Below are positions 52,761 through 61,999 of a stretch of DNA of 64,000 nucleotides, piece by piece (the first letter of the stretch is position 1; each line of letters begins with the position of its first letter). The position numbers and the translations under genes were made by a program. Below the pieces are notes generated by a model. It saw nothing but the letters and a program-made list of their open reading frames with translations, did not search any database and was not told the origin of the DNA. The stretch covers positions 1 to 64,000 of the forward strand of contig NZ_LGIC01000083.1 of assembly GCF_001294535.1 (NCBI RefSeq), in the 5' to 3' direction. This DNA comes from Cypionkella psychrotolerans (GTDB lineage: Bacteria; Pseudomonadota; Alphaproteobacteria; Rhodobacterales; Rhodobacteraceae).

Positions 52761-55322
52761 CTAACCTAGCATCCGCCCGACCATTTCAGACAGATCGCGC
52801 GACAGCTCCGGCGCTGCCATGATCCGCTGCAACGCGCCGCGCATCAGCGCTTGACGGTCGGCATCATAGCGTGGCCAAGATTCAAACGCCGTTGACATCC
52901 GCGAGGCGGTTTGCGGGTTCAGGGGGTCCAGCTTGATCAGCCAATCGGCAAGCAGGGCGTAACCGTCGCCAGTGGCATGATGGAAACCTGCGTGATTGCC
53001 CGACAGCGCGCCAATCACCGCGCGGAAGCGGTTGGGGTTTTTCCAGTCGAAATCGGGGCGCGCCGTCAAGCGCCGCACCACCCCCGCCACAGCCTCGGGG
53101 TCCGCCGCCGCGACCTGCACCGCGAACCATTTGTCCAAAACCAGCCTGTCGCCCTGCCATTTGGCGGCGAAATCCGCGAATTCGGCTTCTCCGGTGCCAA
53201 TATCCAGCAAAATCGCCAAACTGCCGAAACTCTCGGTCATATTGTCCGCCGAGGCATAAGCCGCCCGCGCGCCTGTCCCGCCATCTAGCCGCGCCAGTAG
53301 CCCCAAGGCGACCAAGCGCAGCGCCCGCTTGCCCGCAGCCGCCGCATCCGGCGAGAATGCTCCCGGCACCCGGCACGCCAGTTCCAACCCCGGCAACCCA
53401 GACGCCAAGCGCTGCGCCAAAGCCTGCTGCAACGCCCGCCGTTCCAGATAAATTCGTGATGGATCAGGCACATGGCCAGCGGCGTACAAAGTCGCCGCCA
53501 TGTCGTCTTCCCCCGGCAGCCGCAAACACAGCGCCCGGAACGCCGGGTCTAAGCTTTCATCAAACGCCAGTCGCGCCAGCCCATCCAGCAAATCTGCCCC
53601 CGGCGCGGCCCCATCGACGATCATCCGTGCCAGCACATCTTTGGCAAGACTGCGCCCGGCCTCCCAACGATTGAACGGATCGGTGTCGTTTGCGAGCAAA
53701 AACGCCCGTTCTGCCGCAGACACGCTGCGCTCCAAGATCACCGGAGCCGAAAACCCCCGCAAGATCGACGCCACTGGGCGCGAGGCCAAGCCCTTGAACG
53801 CAAAGCTTTGCTTGGCCTTGGTCAGTTCCAGCACCGTCGTCGGCACCACCTCATCACCGTTCGGGTTCAACAGCCCCACCGCGACCGGGATCACCTTCGC
53901 GCCCTTTTGCGCCTGCCCCGGCGTGGCCGGATTTTCCTGCGCCAAGGTCAGCGTATAGGTGCCATCCGCCCAATCTTCGCTCACAGTCAGCCTCGGCGTC
54001 CCGGCCTCGGTATACCAGCGCTTGAACTGGCTCAGATCGCGGCCCGTTGTGTCTTCAAACACGGTCAACCAGTCTTCAATCGTCGCCGCCTGCCCATCAT
54101 GGCGGTCAAAATACAGATCCAGCGCGCGCGCATAATCGGCATCACCGACGAGGCGTTTCAGCATCCCGATCACCTCGGCACCCTTTTCATAGACCGTCGC
54201 GGTGTAGAAATTGTTGATCTCAACAAAGCTGTCAGGCCGCACCGCATGCGCCAAAGGCCCGCCATCCTCGCGGAATTGCCGTGCCCGCAACATCAGCACA
54301 TCTTCAATGCGCTTCACCGCATGGCTGCGCAGATCGCCCGAGAACTGCTGATCGCGAAACACCGTCAGCCCTTCTTTCAGGCAAAGCTGAAACCAATCCC
54401 GGCAGGTGATGCGATTGCCGGTCCAGTTGTGGAAATACTCATGCGCGATGATCGCTTCGACCCGCGCAAAGTCATCATCCGTCGCGGTTTCGGGGCTGGC
54501 AAGCACGGCCTTAGAGTTGAAAATGTTCAACCCTTTGTTCTCCATCGCGCCCATATTGAAGTCATCGACGGCAACAATGTTGAAAATGTCCAAGTCGTAG
54601 GCGCGCCCATAGACCCGCTCATCCCAAGCCATCGAGGCTTTCAGGGCCTGCATCCCCCAAGCACAACGCCCCTCATCGCCCGGCCGCACCCAGATGTTCA
54701 GGCCGACATCACGCCCCTCCATCGTGGTAAATGCTCCAGGATGCGCACGCAAATCCCCCGCCACCAGCGCAAACAGATAGCTGGGCTTCGGCCAGGGATC
54801 ATCCCACTCCGCCCATCCCGCGCCCTGCCCCTCTGGGTTGCCGTTTGATAAAAGCACCGGCAAATCGCTTTCAATCCGCACATGAAACCGCGCCATCACA
54901 TCGGGGCGGTCAGGGTAATAGGTGATTTTGCGAAAGCCCTCCGCCTCACATTGGGTGCAATACATGCCTTTCGACATATAAAGCCCCTCCAGCGCAGTGT
55001 TGCCCTCGGGCGCAATTTCGACCTCGGTTTCCAGCACGAACGCGCCCGCAGGCAGCAAGGCCGCCGCCAGCGTCAATCCGGTTGCATCGAGGCTCGCCTG
55101 CACCGCCCTGCCATCCACCACGCAAGACATTAGCCGCAGCCCCTCGCCATCCAGCCGCAAATCCTGCCCTGCCCGCGCCGCCGGATTGGGGGCCAAATGC
55201 AGCCGGGCCAAAACCCGCGTGGCCGTTGGATGCAGCTTGAACGTCAACTCTACCCGATCAAGCAGATGGCTGTAGGCTTGGTAGTCGGCCAAGTGAATGG
55301 TGCGTGGATCATCTGCAGGCAT
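52761..55322 (-). CDS. pepN: Aminopeptidase N
   Basis: M1 zinc metallopeptidase, 853 residues. GAMEN exopeptidase motif at 258-262 and zinc site HEYFH at 294-298 with the third ligand Glu317 (LKEGLT). C-terminal DUF3458 beta and helical domains (VSAAERAFLLANDTDPFNRW; FRAVIGALSGNHAGFHHATG) match E. coli PepN rather than the ERAP type. Start at 55322 is fixed by AAGGAG; the frame continues to 55376. Full length. Confidence 0.97.
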   Translation of the reverse strand: MPADDPRTIHLADYQAYSHLLDRVELTFKLHPTATRVLARLHLAPNPAARAGQDLRLDGEGLRLMSCVVDGRAVQASLDATGLTLAAALLPAGAFVLETEVEIAPEGNTALEGLYMSKGMYCTQCEAEGFRKITYYPDRPDVMARFHVRIESDLPVLLSNGNPEGQGAGWAEWDDPWPKPSYLFALVAGDLRAHPGAFTTMEGRDVGLNIWVRPGDEGRCAWGMQALKASMAWDERVYGRAYDLDIFNIVAVDDFNMGAMENKGLNIFNSKAVLASPETATDDDFARVEAIIAHEYFHNWTGNRITCRDWFQLCLKEGLTVFRDQQFSGDLRSHAVKRIEDVLMLRARQFREDGGPLAHAVRPDSFVEINNFYTATVYEKGAEVIGMLKRLVGDADYARALDLYFDRHDGQAATIEDWLTVFEDTTGRDLSQFKRWYTEAGTPRLTVSEDWADGTYTLTLAQENPATPGQAQKGAKVIPVAVGLLNPNGDEVVPTTVLELTKAKQSFAFKGLASRPVASILRGFSAPVILERSVSAAERAFLLANDTDPFNRWEAGRSLAKDVLARMIVDGAAPGADLLDGLARLAFDESLDPAFRALCLRLPGEDDMAATLYAAGHVPDPSRIYLERRALQQALAQRLASGLPGLELACRVPGAFSPDAAAAGKRALRLVALGLLARLDGGTGARAAYASADNMTESFGSLAILLDIGTGEAEFADFAAKWQGDRLVLDKWFAVQVAAADPEAVAGVVRRLTARPDFDWKNPNRFRAVIGALSGNHAGFHHATGDGYALLADWLIKLDPLNPQTASRMSTAFESWPRYDADRQALMRGALQRIMAAPELSRDLSEMVGRMLG

Positions 55323-55680
55323 GGTGGTCTCCTTTGCGCCAAGGTTTCGCAATCGTCGGGGAGGCGCAAGAGCCAAGCGCGCCCTCTCATGCTTTCACAT
55401 TGGCCAAAATATCCAGACATGAGTGCATGCTTTCCGATTAGCCTTTGGCCACTTCCTTTTCATTCTGCGCCACGTCCCCCCCCCCCGATTCGCGACCTAG
55501 GGTTAACGCCGATGCCCAATCCCAACCCGCCATAGAGCGTATGTGCAGAAATCAGACGCATAAAATACTGATGACATATCCGAAAGTATTCATGATTTCA
55601 GCGTATTAAACCAATGCACACCCCTCCCTCCCCCGCATCCTCCCTTTACAGCGCCAATTCCCCCGCTATCTCTATGTTCC
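55323..55680. other. Divergent intergenic region pepN / photolyase
   Basis: 358 bases without a gene. Contains the 22-bp repeat copy 4 (55393-55414), an unbroken run of eleven C (55476-55486) and AT-rich sequence at 55545-55610 that should hold the photolyase promoter. No clear -35/-10 pair or light- or stress-sigma box was identified. Confidence 0.5.
55393..55414 (+). repeat. 22-bp dispersed repeat, copy 4
   Basis: TTTCACATTGGC then CAAAATATCC. Flanked by an inverted pair CTCATG (55386-55391) and CATGAG (55418-55423), so here the repeat sits in the loop of a small hairpin. Same strand as copies 1-3. Confidence 0.7.
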
Positions 55681-57159
55681 ATGAATGTTCTCATTTGGTT
55701 CAAACGCGATCTGCGCGCCCACGACCACCCGGCGCTCGCCCATGCGGCGGGGTTCGGCGCGGTGTTGCCGCTGTATATTGTCGAGCCGGATTACTGGGCG
55801 CTGCCCGACACCTCTGCCCGGCAATGGGCGTTCACGGCGGAATGTCTGGAGGATTTGCGCATTCAGCTTGGTACTCTCGGAGCCCCCCTGTTGGTGCGCG
55901 TCGGCGAGGCCCACCACGTGCTGGAACGCCTGTGCCGCCAGCAAAACATCACCCGCATTGTGTCGCATGAGGAAACCGGCAATGCCTTCACCTACGCCCG
56001 TGACCGCCGCATCGCGGCATGGGCGTGCAGCGCGGGCATCATCTGGGATGAGGTGCCACAATCCGGTGTGGTCCGTCGCCTTTCCAGCCGTGATCAGTGG
56101 CAAAGCCGCCGCGATACCTTCATGGCTGCAGAGCAACTTGCCCCCCCCGCCCTGAACGCCCTGCCGGGGTTGGAACCCGGCCTGATCCCCACGACCCGCG
56201 CCCTGCGGTTGACCGAGGATAAATGCGCGCATCGCCAACTCGGGGGGCGGGTGCAAGGCATTGATCTTCTGGACTCTTTCCTCACTCACCGCGGCGCACC
56301 CTACCGCTCGGCGATGTCCTCGCCTTTGACTGCCGAGCGTGCCTGCTCTCGACTTTCCCCGCATATCGCCCTCGGCAGCCTGTCGCTGCGCGAGGTGGTG
56401 CAGGCCGCGCAAACCCGCGCAGCCGAATACCCCGGCGGACGCTGGGGTGGAGCGCTCAGCAGCTTTCAAGCGCGCTTGGCGTGGCGCGACCATTTCATCC
56501 AAAAGCTGGAAGATCAGCCGAATATCGAGACCCGCTGCCTGCAATCGTCTGCCGAATTGCTGCGCCGCAGCAGCGATCCGGCCCGACTTCACGCTTGGGA
56601 GAATGGCGAGACCGGCCTGCCGTTTCTGGATGCCTGCCTGCGCTATCTGGCGGCCACTGGCTGGCTGAATTTCCGCGCCCGCGCCATGGTGATGGCCTGT
56701 GCGTCGTATCACCTCTGGCTGGATTGGCGCGTCACCGGGGCGGTGCTTGCGCGTCGGTTTACCGATTATGAACCCGGCATCCACTGGCCGCAGGTGCAGA
56801 TGCAATCGGGCACCACAGGCATGAACATCCCGCGCATCTATAACCCGGTGAAGCAGGGGTTTGATCAAGACCCAACAGGCGCGTTCACCCGGCGCTGGAT
56901 TCCAGAATTATCAATCGTTCCAGATGCTTATCTGCAAGCCCCTTGGCGGTGGTCAGGGGCTGGACGTATCTTGGGCCGCCGCTATCCCGAGCCGATTGTC
57001 GATGTCACCACCGCGCAACGCGACGCGCGCGAGGCGGTCTGGGGGATGCGTCGCAAACCCGTTGCCCGCGCCGAAGTTGTTGAGATTATCGAGCGTCACG
57101 CCTCCCGCGCTCCCAAACGCACACAGCCCATTCATGGCCAGCTCAGTCTTGATCTGTAA
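55681..57159 (+). CDS. Cryptochrome/photolyase family protein (FAD-binding)
   Basis: 492 residues. N-terminal alpha/beta antenna domain (MNVLIWFKRDLRAHDHPALA), C-terminal helical FAD domain with TGLPFLDACLRYLAATGWLN, RARAMVMACASYHLWLDW, LARRFTDYEPGIHWPQVQMQ and GMNIPRIYNPVKQGFDQDP. The last segment and the missing class I CPD tryptophan pattern place it among proteobacterial photolyase/cryptochrome-like proteins whose repair substrate needs testing. ATG follows directly on a weak GTTCC context. A DUF2256 gene overlaps its stop. Confidence 0.88.
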   Translation: MNVLIWFKRDLRAHDHPALAHAAGFGAVLPLYIVEPDYWALPDTSARQWAFTAECLEDLRIQLGTLGAPLLVRVGEAHHVLERLCRQQNITRIVSHEETGNAFTYARDRRIAAWACSAGIIWDEVPQSGVVRRLSSRDQWQSRRDTFMAAEQLAPPALNALPGLEPGLIPTTRALRLTEDKCAHRQLGGRVQGIDLLDSFLTHRGAPYRSAMSSPLTAERACSRLSPHIALGSLSLREVVQAAQTRAAEYPGGRWGGALSSFQARLAWRDHFIQKLEDQPNIETRCLQSSAELLRRSSDPARLHAWENGETGLPFLDACLRYLAATGWLNFRARAMVMACASYHLWLDWRVTGAVLARRFTDYEPGIHWPQVQMQSGTTGMNIPRIYNPVKQGFDQDPTGAFTRRWIPELSIVPDAYLQAPWRWSGAGRILGRRYPEPIVDVTTAQRDAREAVWGMRRKPVARAEVVEIIERHASRAPKRTQPIHGQLSLDL

Positions 57160-57320
57160 TGCCAAAAATGCGGCAGAAGGCTGACCTCCCCGTCAAAACC
57201 TGCGCCAGTTGCGGACGGCCAATGGTCTGGCGCAAGGCATGGGAGAAGGTGTGGGATCAAGTGAAATACTGCTCCGACCTCTGCCGCAAAACCAAGGCCG
57301 AGGCAAAGCCCCGGCCCTAG
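57159..57320 (+). CDS. DUF2256 family zinc-ribbon small protein
   Basis: 53 residues, starting MPKMRQKADLPVKTCASCGR. Four cysteines as CxxC (CASC) and CxxxC (CSDLC) and the spacer WRKAWEKVWDQVKYCS match DUF2256, which is often encoded beside photolyase or cryptochrome genes. Its start codon shares one base with the photolyase stop (TAATG), so translation is coupled. Function unknown; metal binding is inferred from the cysteines. Confidence 0.85.
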   Translation: MPKMRQKADLPVKTCASCGRPMVWRKAWEKVWDQVKYCSDLCRKTKAEAKPRP

Positions 57321-57338
57321 TTTCTCTTAAATCGAAAA

Positions 57339-57782
57339 TCACAACTTCTGCGCCGCTGCCTCCAGCTTGGCCAAAGTGGTTTGCCCCAACCGATCCGCGC
57401 CAAACGCCAGCGCACCTTGGCACATCTCGACACTTGGAAAGGTCATGGTCTGGGTGATCCGCGTGCTGTCAGCCTCAGCCTCTAGCACCACCACAACCTC
57501 CATCGGCGGTGCGCTGTCGTCATCGCCGTCCAACAGGAATTCCAAGCGCTTCAGAGGATCAAACAGCGTATAGCGATGCCGGTTCGCCCAGATCTTGCCA
57601 TCCGGCCCGATCATGTCAAACCGCCACAACCCTCCCTGCTGCAGATCAATCTCCTTGGTGACGCAGGAATAGCCTTCCGGCCCAAACCAGCGCGGCAGGA
57701 TCGCGGGATCAGTCCAGCATTGCCAGACCTTCGCCGCCGGAGCAGCAATCAGCCGGGTCAAAATAATCTGGCGGTCTTGCAT
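57339..57782 (-). CDS. SRPBCC (AHSA1-type) protein, second of pair
   Basis: 147 residues with the START-like fold: LTRLIAAPAAKVWQCWTDPA, LPRWFGPEGYSCVTKEIDLQ, GGLWRFDMIGPDG, MEVVVVLEAEADSTRITQTM and a C-terminal helix. Members bind hydrophobic ligands. ATG at 57782 shares a base with the stop of the preceding gene (TGATG), so the two SRPBCC genes are coupled behind the ArsR gene. Confidence 0.9.
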   Translation of the reverse strand: MQDRQIILTRLIAAPAAKVWQCWTDPAILPRWFGPEGYSCVTKEIDLQQGGLWRFDMIGPDGKIWANRHRYTLFDPLKRLEFLLDGDDDSAPPMEVVVVLEAEADSTRITQTMTFPSVEMCQGALAFGADRLGQTTLAKLEAAAQKL

Positions 57783-58255
57783 CACTTGAGCCCCTGCGCA
57801 TATTCCTCCAATTGCGTCACCACCGTGCCCCAACCGTCGTAAAAGCCCATCTGCTTGTGGCTTTCCGCCGTCTCTTTGCTGCGATGCCGCGCCACCGCCG
57901 TATAGCGTGTGCGACCATTGCCGATGTCTTCAAAGGTCAGGATCGCCGTCATGAAGGGCTCAGGATTTGGTTTCCAACCTTCCGTGTAAGTATCTGTGAA
58001 CACCAGCTTTTCATTCGGGATCACCTCAAGATACACTCCGTTGTTTTCCATCTCGGTGCCGTCAACCTCAAAGGTCGTATTGCACTTGCCGCCGGGCCGC
58101 ACGTCCAAAGAGCAGGCCGTGACCTTATGCGGTTTCGGCACGAACCAATGCACAAGATGCTCCGGCGTGGTCCAGCATTTATACAGGATTTCGCGCGGCG
58201 CGTTGATCTCGCGCACTAGCACCAGATCGGTTTCGGGGTTCAAATCGAGTGTCAT
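57782..58255 (-). CDS. SRPBCC (AHSA1-type) protein, first of pair
   Basis: 157 residues. VREINAPREILYKCWTTPEH, LVHWFVPKPHKVTACSLDVR, GGKCNTTFEVDG, FMTAILTFEDIGNGRTRYTA and the C-terminal HKQMGFYDGWGTVVTQLEEY are typical of the activator-of-Hsp90-like group, often encoded with an ArsR regulator. It starts 2 bases after the arsR stop. Ligand unknown. Confidence 0.92.
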   Translation of the reverse strand: MTLDLNPETDLVLVREINAPREILYKCWTTPEHLVHWFVPKPHKVTACSLDVRPGGKCNTTFEVDGTEMENNGVYLEVIPNEKLVFTDTYTEGWKPNPEPFMTAILTFEDIGNGRTRYTAVARHRSKETAESHKQMGFYDGWGTVVTQLEEYAQGLK

Positions 58256-58257
58256 CT

Positions 58258-58593
58258 TCAGGACTCCTTCATCAATTTAGCCACATAAGCTTCCAAGCGG
58301 TCAGTCCGCGCCTCCCACACTGCGCGCTGATCAGCCAGCCACCCTTCGGTGGCGGCCAAAGTTTCGGGACGGGCATGACACATCCGGGTGCGCCCGGTCT
58401 TTTCGGTGCTGATCAGCGCCGCCGCCTCTAGTACACTAAGGTGGCGCATCACCGTCGGCAGAGCCAAACCCGTCGGGCGCGCCAGTTCCGAGACCGGAAC
58501 CGCCCCTTGGCCCAAGCGCGCCAGAAAGCCGCGCCGGGTCGGGTCGGACAAAGCCTGAAAAATCAGCGAAAGGTCGGGATCATGTTTAGCCAT
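58258..58593 (-). CDS. ArsR family (SRPBCC-associated) transcriptional regulator
   Basis: 111 residues from ATG at 58593. Winged HTH: LSLIFQALSDPTRRGFLARL, VPVSELARPTGLALPTVMRH, LSVLEAAALISTEKTGRTRM. Metal-binding ELCV-type cysteines are absent, so this is the non-metal subgroup found ahead of SRPBCC genes. An upstream in-frame ATG at 58608 lies only one base from GGAGG. A palindrome TTAGCCATATGGCTAA covers the 58593 start, with a second copy 49 bp upstream, suggesting autorepression. Confidence 0.9.
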   Translation of the reverse strand: MAKHDPDLSLIFQALSDPTRRGFLARLGQGAVPVSELARPTGLALPTVMRHLSVLEAAALISTEKTGRTRMCHARPETLAATEGWLADQRAVWEARTDRLEAYVAKLMKES

Positions 58594-58650
58594 ATGGCTA
58601 ACTAACATGCCTCCAGCAGAACGCAAAGATAAACTTAGCTATATCACTAA
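58586..58650. promoter_or_regulatory. Paired 16-bp operators of the arsR-SRPBCC operon
   Basis: TTAGCCATATGGCTAA (58586-58601, perfect palindrome) and TTAGCTATATCACTAA (58635-58650, near-perfect) share TTAGC-ATAT-CTAA, with centres 49 bp apart. The arsR start lies inside the first and its promoter must lie at or near the second. Confidence 0.7.
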
Positions 58651-58788
58651 GCATTGCGCGAAATCCTGCCATTGCCATGCATTCCCGAAAAGTGTTTTCG
58701 CCTTTTCCGAGAAAATCTCGGCCCACAAAACTTTCCCAGCCGCAGCATTTCTGCTATCGGCTAACAAAAGCCAAACAGCGGGGGTCCG

Positions 58789-60936
58789 ATGGTTACGCGC
58801 GTCACACGGCATGGTTTGCAGGTGGATCAGGTTCTGGCGGATTTCCTTGAAACGCATGCCCTGCCGGGCACCGGGGTCTCGGCGGATCAGTTTTGGGTGG
58901 GCATGGCCGATCTGGCACAAACCGAAGGGGCTGTGAACCGCGGCCTTCTGGCGAAGCGCGAAACGCTGCAATCCCAGATCGACCACTGGCACCACAGCCA
59001 CCGCAACGCGCCGCATGATCCGGTCGCGTATAAGGATTTCCTCAGCGAAATCGGCTATTTGCTGCCAGAGGGTGATGATTTTCAGATCGACACCGAGAAT
59101 GTGGATGCCGAAATCGCTCGCATTTCTGGCCCGCAGTTGGTGGTGCCAATCACCAATGCCCGCTATGCTTTGAACGCTGCCAATGCGCGCTGGGGCAGCC
59201 TTTATGACGCGCTGTATGGCACCGATGCGATGGGAAGCCCTGCGCCCGCTGGCGGTTATGACCGCGGTCGTGGCGCCCGTGTCGTGGCCCGCGCGCGGGT
59301 ATTTCTGGACGAGGCCTTTCCGATCCAAGGCACCAGCCACGCCGATGTGCGGCGCTATTATGTCTCCAACGGTGCGCTGCTGGTCGATGATCTGCCACTG
59401 GCGAATCCTGCAAAATTCGCGGGCTACAAGGGTAATCCGAAAGCCCCGGACTCGGTGCTGTTGGTTAACAATGGGTTGCATGTCGAGTTGGTGTTCGACC
59501 GCGCCCACCCGATCGGCAGCCGCGATCAGGCACAACTCGCCGATGTGGTGCTGGAATCCGCGCTGTCGGCGATCATGGATTGCGAGGATTCGGTGGCCTG
59601 CGTCGATGGTGAGGATAAAACCCTCGCCTATGCCAACTGGCTGGGGCTGATGCAGGGCACCTTGACGGCTGACCTTGATAAAGGTGGCCGGAAAATCACC
59701 CGCGCGTTGAACCCCGACCGCGTCTTTACCGCGCCCGATGGTGGCACGCTGACCGTGAAAGGCCGCGCGCTGTTGTGGATCCGCAATGTCGGCCATCTGA
59801 TGACCAATCCGGCGATTCTGCTGCCCGATGGGTCCGAGATTTTTGAGGGACTGATGGACGGGCTGATCACCAGCTTGATCGCCATGCATGATCTGAAAAA
59901 GACCGACGGCCTGCGCAACTCGCAATGCGGCTCGGTCTATGTGGTTAAGCCCAAGATGCACGGACCAGAGGAGGTTTCCTTTGCAGATCAGTGTTTTAGC
60001 AAGATTGAATCCATCCTGGGCCTGCCCGCGAACACGGTCAAGCTGGGCGTGATGGATGAAGAACGCCGCACCTCGGTCAACCTGAAGGCCTGCATCCGTG
60101 CTGCACAGCACCGCCTTGCCTTCATCAACACCGGCTTTCTGGACCGCACCGGCGATGAGATTCACACCTCGATGGAAGCCGGCGCGTTTAGCCGCAAAGA
60201 CTTCATCAAGCGCAAGGCTTGGATCGGCGCGTATGAGAACCAGAACGTCGATATTGGTTTGGAATGTGGTCTGCAAGGTCGCGCCCAGATTGGTAAGGGC
60301 ATGTGGGCAGCCCCCGATCTGATGGCCGCAATGCTGGAGCAGAAGATCGAACATCCGAAGGCCGGGGCCAGTTGCGCTTGGGTGCCTTCTCCGACAGCAG
60401 CCACGCTACATGTGCTGCATTATCATAAGGTTGACGTGGCCGCCGTTCAGGCCAAGCTGAAAGCAGGCGGGCGGCGAGGCTATGTCGAAACCGTGCTGGA
60501 AATTCCGCTGGCGACCTATCAGAAATGGACCGAAGCGCAGGTCTTGCGTGAGGTTGAGAACAACGCCCAAGGCATCCTCGGCTACGTCGTGCGCTGGATT
60601 GATCAGGGCGTCGGCTGCTCAAAAGTACCTGACATCAATGACATCGGCCTGATGGAAGACCGCGCCACCTGCCGGATTTCCGCGCAACACATCGCCAACT
60701 GGCTGCACCATGGCATCGTCTCGGAAGCCCAAGTCGATGCCGCAATGCGAAAAATGGCCGCCGTTGTTGATCGCCAAAACGCGGGCGACCCCGCCTATCA
60801 TCCAATGGCCCCCGGCTTTGACGGCATCGCCTATCAAGCCGCCTGCGATCTGGTGTTCAAAGGGCGTGAGCAGCCCTCGGGCTACACCGAACCCGTGCTG
60901 CACGCCCGCCGCCTGCAGTTGAAGGCGCGCGGCTGA
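58789..60936 (+). CDS. glcB: Malate synthase G
   Basis: Glyoxylate plus acetyl-CoA to malate; 715 residues, the monomeric G form. Recognised by [40 protein letters not shown] with catalytic acid region, [60 protein letters not shown] and [19 protein letters not shown]-terminal catalytic Asp is in [18 protein letters not shown] area. Divergent from the arsR operon. A strong hairpin follows. Isocitrate lyase is not in the window. Confidence 0.97.
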   Translation: MVTRVTRHGLQVDQVLADFLETHALPGTGVSADQFWVGMADLAQTEGAVNRGLLAKRETLQSQIDHWHHSHRNAPHDPVAYKDFLSEIGYLLPEGDDFQIDTENVDAEIARISGPQLVVPITNARYALNAANARWGSLYDALYGTDAMGSPAPAGGYDRGRGARVVARARVFLDEAFPIQGTSHADVRRYYVSNGALLVDDLPLANPAKFAGYKGNPKAPDSVLLVNNGLHVELVFDRAHPIGSRDQAQLADVVLESALSAIMDCEDSVACVDGEDKTLAYANWLGLMQGTLTADLDKGGRKITRALNPDRVFTAPDGGTLTVKGRALLWIRNVGHLMTNPAILLPDGSEIFEGLMDGLITSLIAMHDLKKTDGLRNSQCGSVYVVKPKMHGPEEVSFADQCFSKIESILGLPANTVKLGVMDEERRTSVNLKACIRAAQHRLAFINTGFLDRTGDEIHTSMEAGAFSRKDFIKRKAWIGAYENQNVDIGLECGLQGRAQIGKGMWAAPDLMAAMLEQKIEHPKAGASCAWVPSPTAATLHVLHYHKVDVAAVQAKLKAGGRRGYVETVLEIPLATYQKWTEAQVLREVENNAQGILGYVVRWIDQGVGCSKVPDINDIGLMEDRATCRISAQHIANWLHHGIVSEAQVDAAMRKMAAVVDRQNAGDPAYHPMAPGFDGIAYQAACDLVFKGREQPSGYTEPVLHARRLQLKARG

Positions 60937-60942
60937 CGGGCG

Positions 60943-60993
60943 GCTCATCAAGCCTTGCGGCTTTCTCGCTTCAGCGAAAAGGGGCCGCAAGGG
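60943..60993. terminator. Bidirectional hairpin between glcB and bolA
   Basis: Nested inverted repeats: GCTCATC / GATGAGC outside, CCTTGCGGC / GCCGCAAGG inside, TCGCT / AGCGA at the tip. Lies between two convergent genes and can fold on either transcript. Confidence 0.7.
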
Positions 60994-61021
60994 AGCGATG
61001 AGCAGGCGGTGAAACCAAAGC

Positions 61022-61273
61022 TTAGCCAATATCCAAAGCCAGCGCGTGAATGCGCTGGTTCAAATCGCCCAGTGCCTTTTGCACCGCCCGATGCCGCGCC
61101 ACCCGGCTTAGAGCGGCCAGTGCATCCGCCCGGATCAGCACCGCAAAATGGCTCTCGCCCGAGCCATCATCGCCGCCATGGCCCGCATGTTTGTGGCTTT
61201 CATTGACCACCTCCAGCCGGCTTGGTGAAAAAGTGATCGTCAACCGCGCAATCAACTCACTCTCAATGCTCAT
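61022..61273 (-). CDS. BolA family protein
   Basis: 83 residues: IARLTITFSPSRLEVVNESH-KHAGH, then ESHFAVLIRADALAALSRVA and HRAVQKALGDLNQRIHALAL. The conserved His of RIHALAL, a glutaredoxin/iron-sulfur cluster ligand in BolA-Grx complexes, is present. BolA proteins act with monothiol glutaredoxins in Fe-S trafficking. Divergent from the J-domain gene. Confidence 0.94.
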   Translation of the reverse strand: MSIESELIARLTITFSPSRLEVVNESHKHAGHGGDDGSGESHFAVLIRADALAALSRVARHRAVQKALGDLNQRIHALALDIG

Positions 61274-61345
61274 TTTTCGCCTTTGCCCCTTCTATCTGCC
61301 GCTCAAACCTCTAATGTCTTGCCTTCAGTTCGGAAAGGCCTCTGC

Positions 61346-61978
61346 ATGTCCACTCGTCCGCCATTTGAGTTTGATATCCGCGTCTCGTCAGACAAAGCCA
61401 AGCGCAAAACCACGCGCCGGGGCATGTCGGGGGCGTTTGAAACCTCGAACAAGGCCTGCGACTTTCCCGGCTGCAAAGATAAGGGGGCTTACCGCGCGCC
61501 CAAATCGCCTGATCACTTGGACGAGTTTTTCTGGTTCTGCCGCGATCACATCCGCGAATATAACCTGAAATGGAATTTCTTTGGCAATGCCACGGATGAA
61601 GAATTCCAGAAACTGCTGGAAAAAGACCGTCTGTGGGAACGCGAAACCAAACCGTTCAGCAAGAAAGACGACGGCAACGCTTGGCACCGTGTTGGCGTTG
61701 ATGATCCGATGTCTTTGCTAGGCGACAACGCCACCCGCAACCCCGGCAAGCCGACGTCAAACGCCACCCGCAAGCTGCCCGCGACCGAGCGCAAAGCCGT
61801 GGAGATTCTGGATGCCCGCGATACTTGGACCAAGACCGAGATTCGCAAGCAATACAAAGGCTTGGTGAAAGATCTTCATCCGGATATGAACGGCGGGGAT
61901 CGCAGCGACGAAGACCGTCTGCAAGAGGTGGTCTGGGCGTGGGATCAGATCAAAGACAGCCGCTATTTCAAAGAATAA
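61346..61978 (+). CDS. J-domain (DnaJ-like) protein
   Basis: 210 residues. The J domain is at the C-terminus (about 150-210): EILDARDTWTKTEIRKQYKG, LVKDLHPDMNGGDRSDEDRL with the HPD motif, then WAWDQIKDSRYF. The N-terminal part has a possible zinc pair (KACDFPGCKDKGAYRAPKSP; FFWFCRDHIREYN), and the gene next to bolA is a conserved layout in Rhodobacterales. Probably a dedicated co-chaperone of DnaK. Start MSTRPPFEFDIRV at 61346 is family-typical. Confidence 0.9.
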   Translation: MSTRPPFEFDIRVSSDKAKRKTTRRGMSGAFETSNKACDFPGCKDKGAYRAPKSPDHLDEFFWFCRDHIREYNLKWNFFGNATDEEFQKLLEKDRLWERETKPFSKKDDGNAWHRVGVDDPMSLLGDNATRNPGKPTSNATRKLPATERKAVEILDARDTWTKTEIRKQYKGLVKDLHPDMNGGDRSDEDRLQEVVWAWDQIKDSRYFKE

Positions 61979-61999
61979 CGCCTCGGCGGAACGGCGGAT

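Noticed and set aside
58639-60354. 571-codon minus-strand open frame across malate synthase
   Set aside because: Mirror frame of glcB; composition (His, Gln, Arg rich) and lack of motifs mark it as a shadow.
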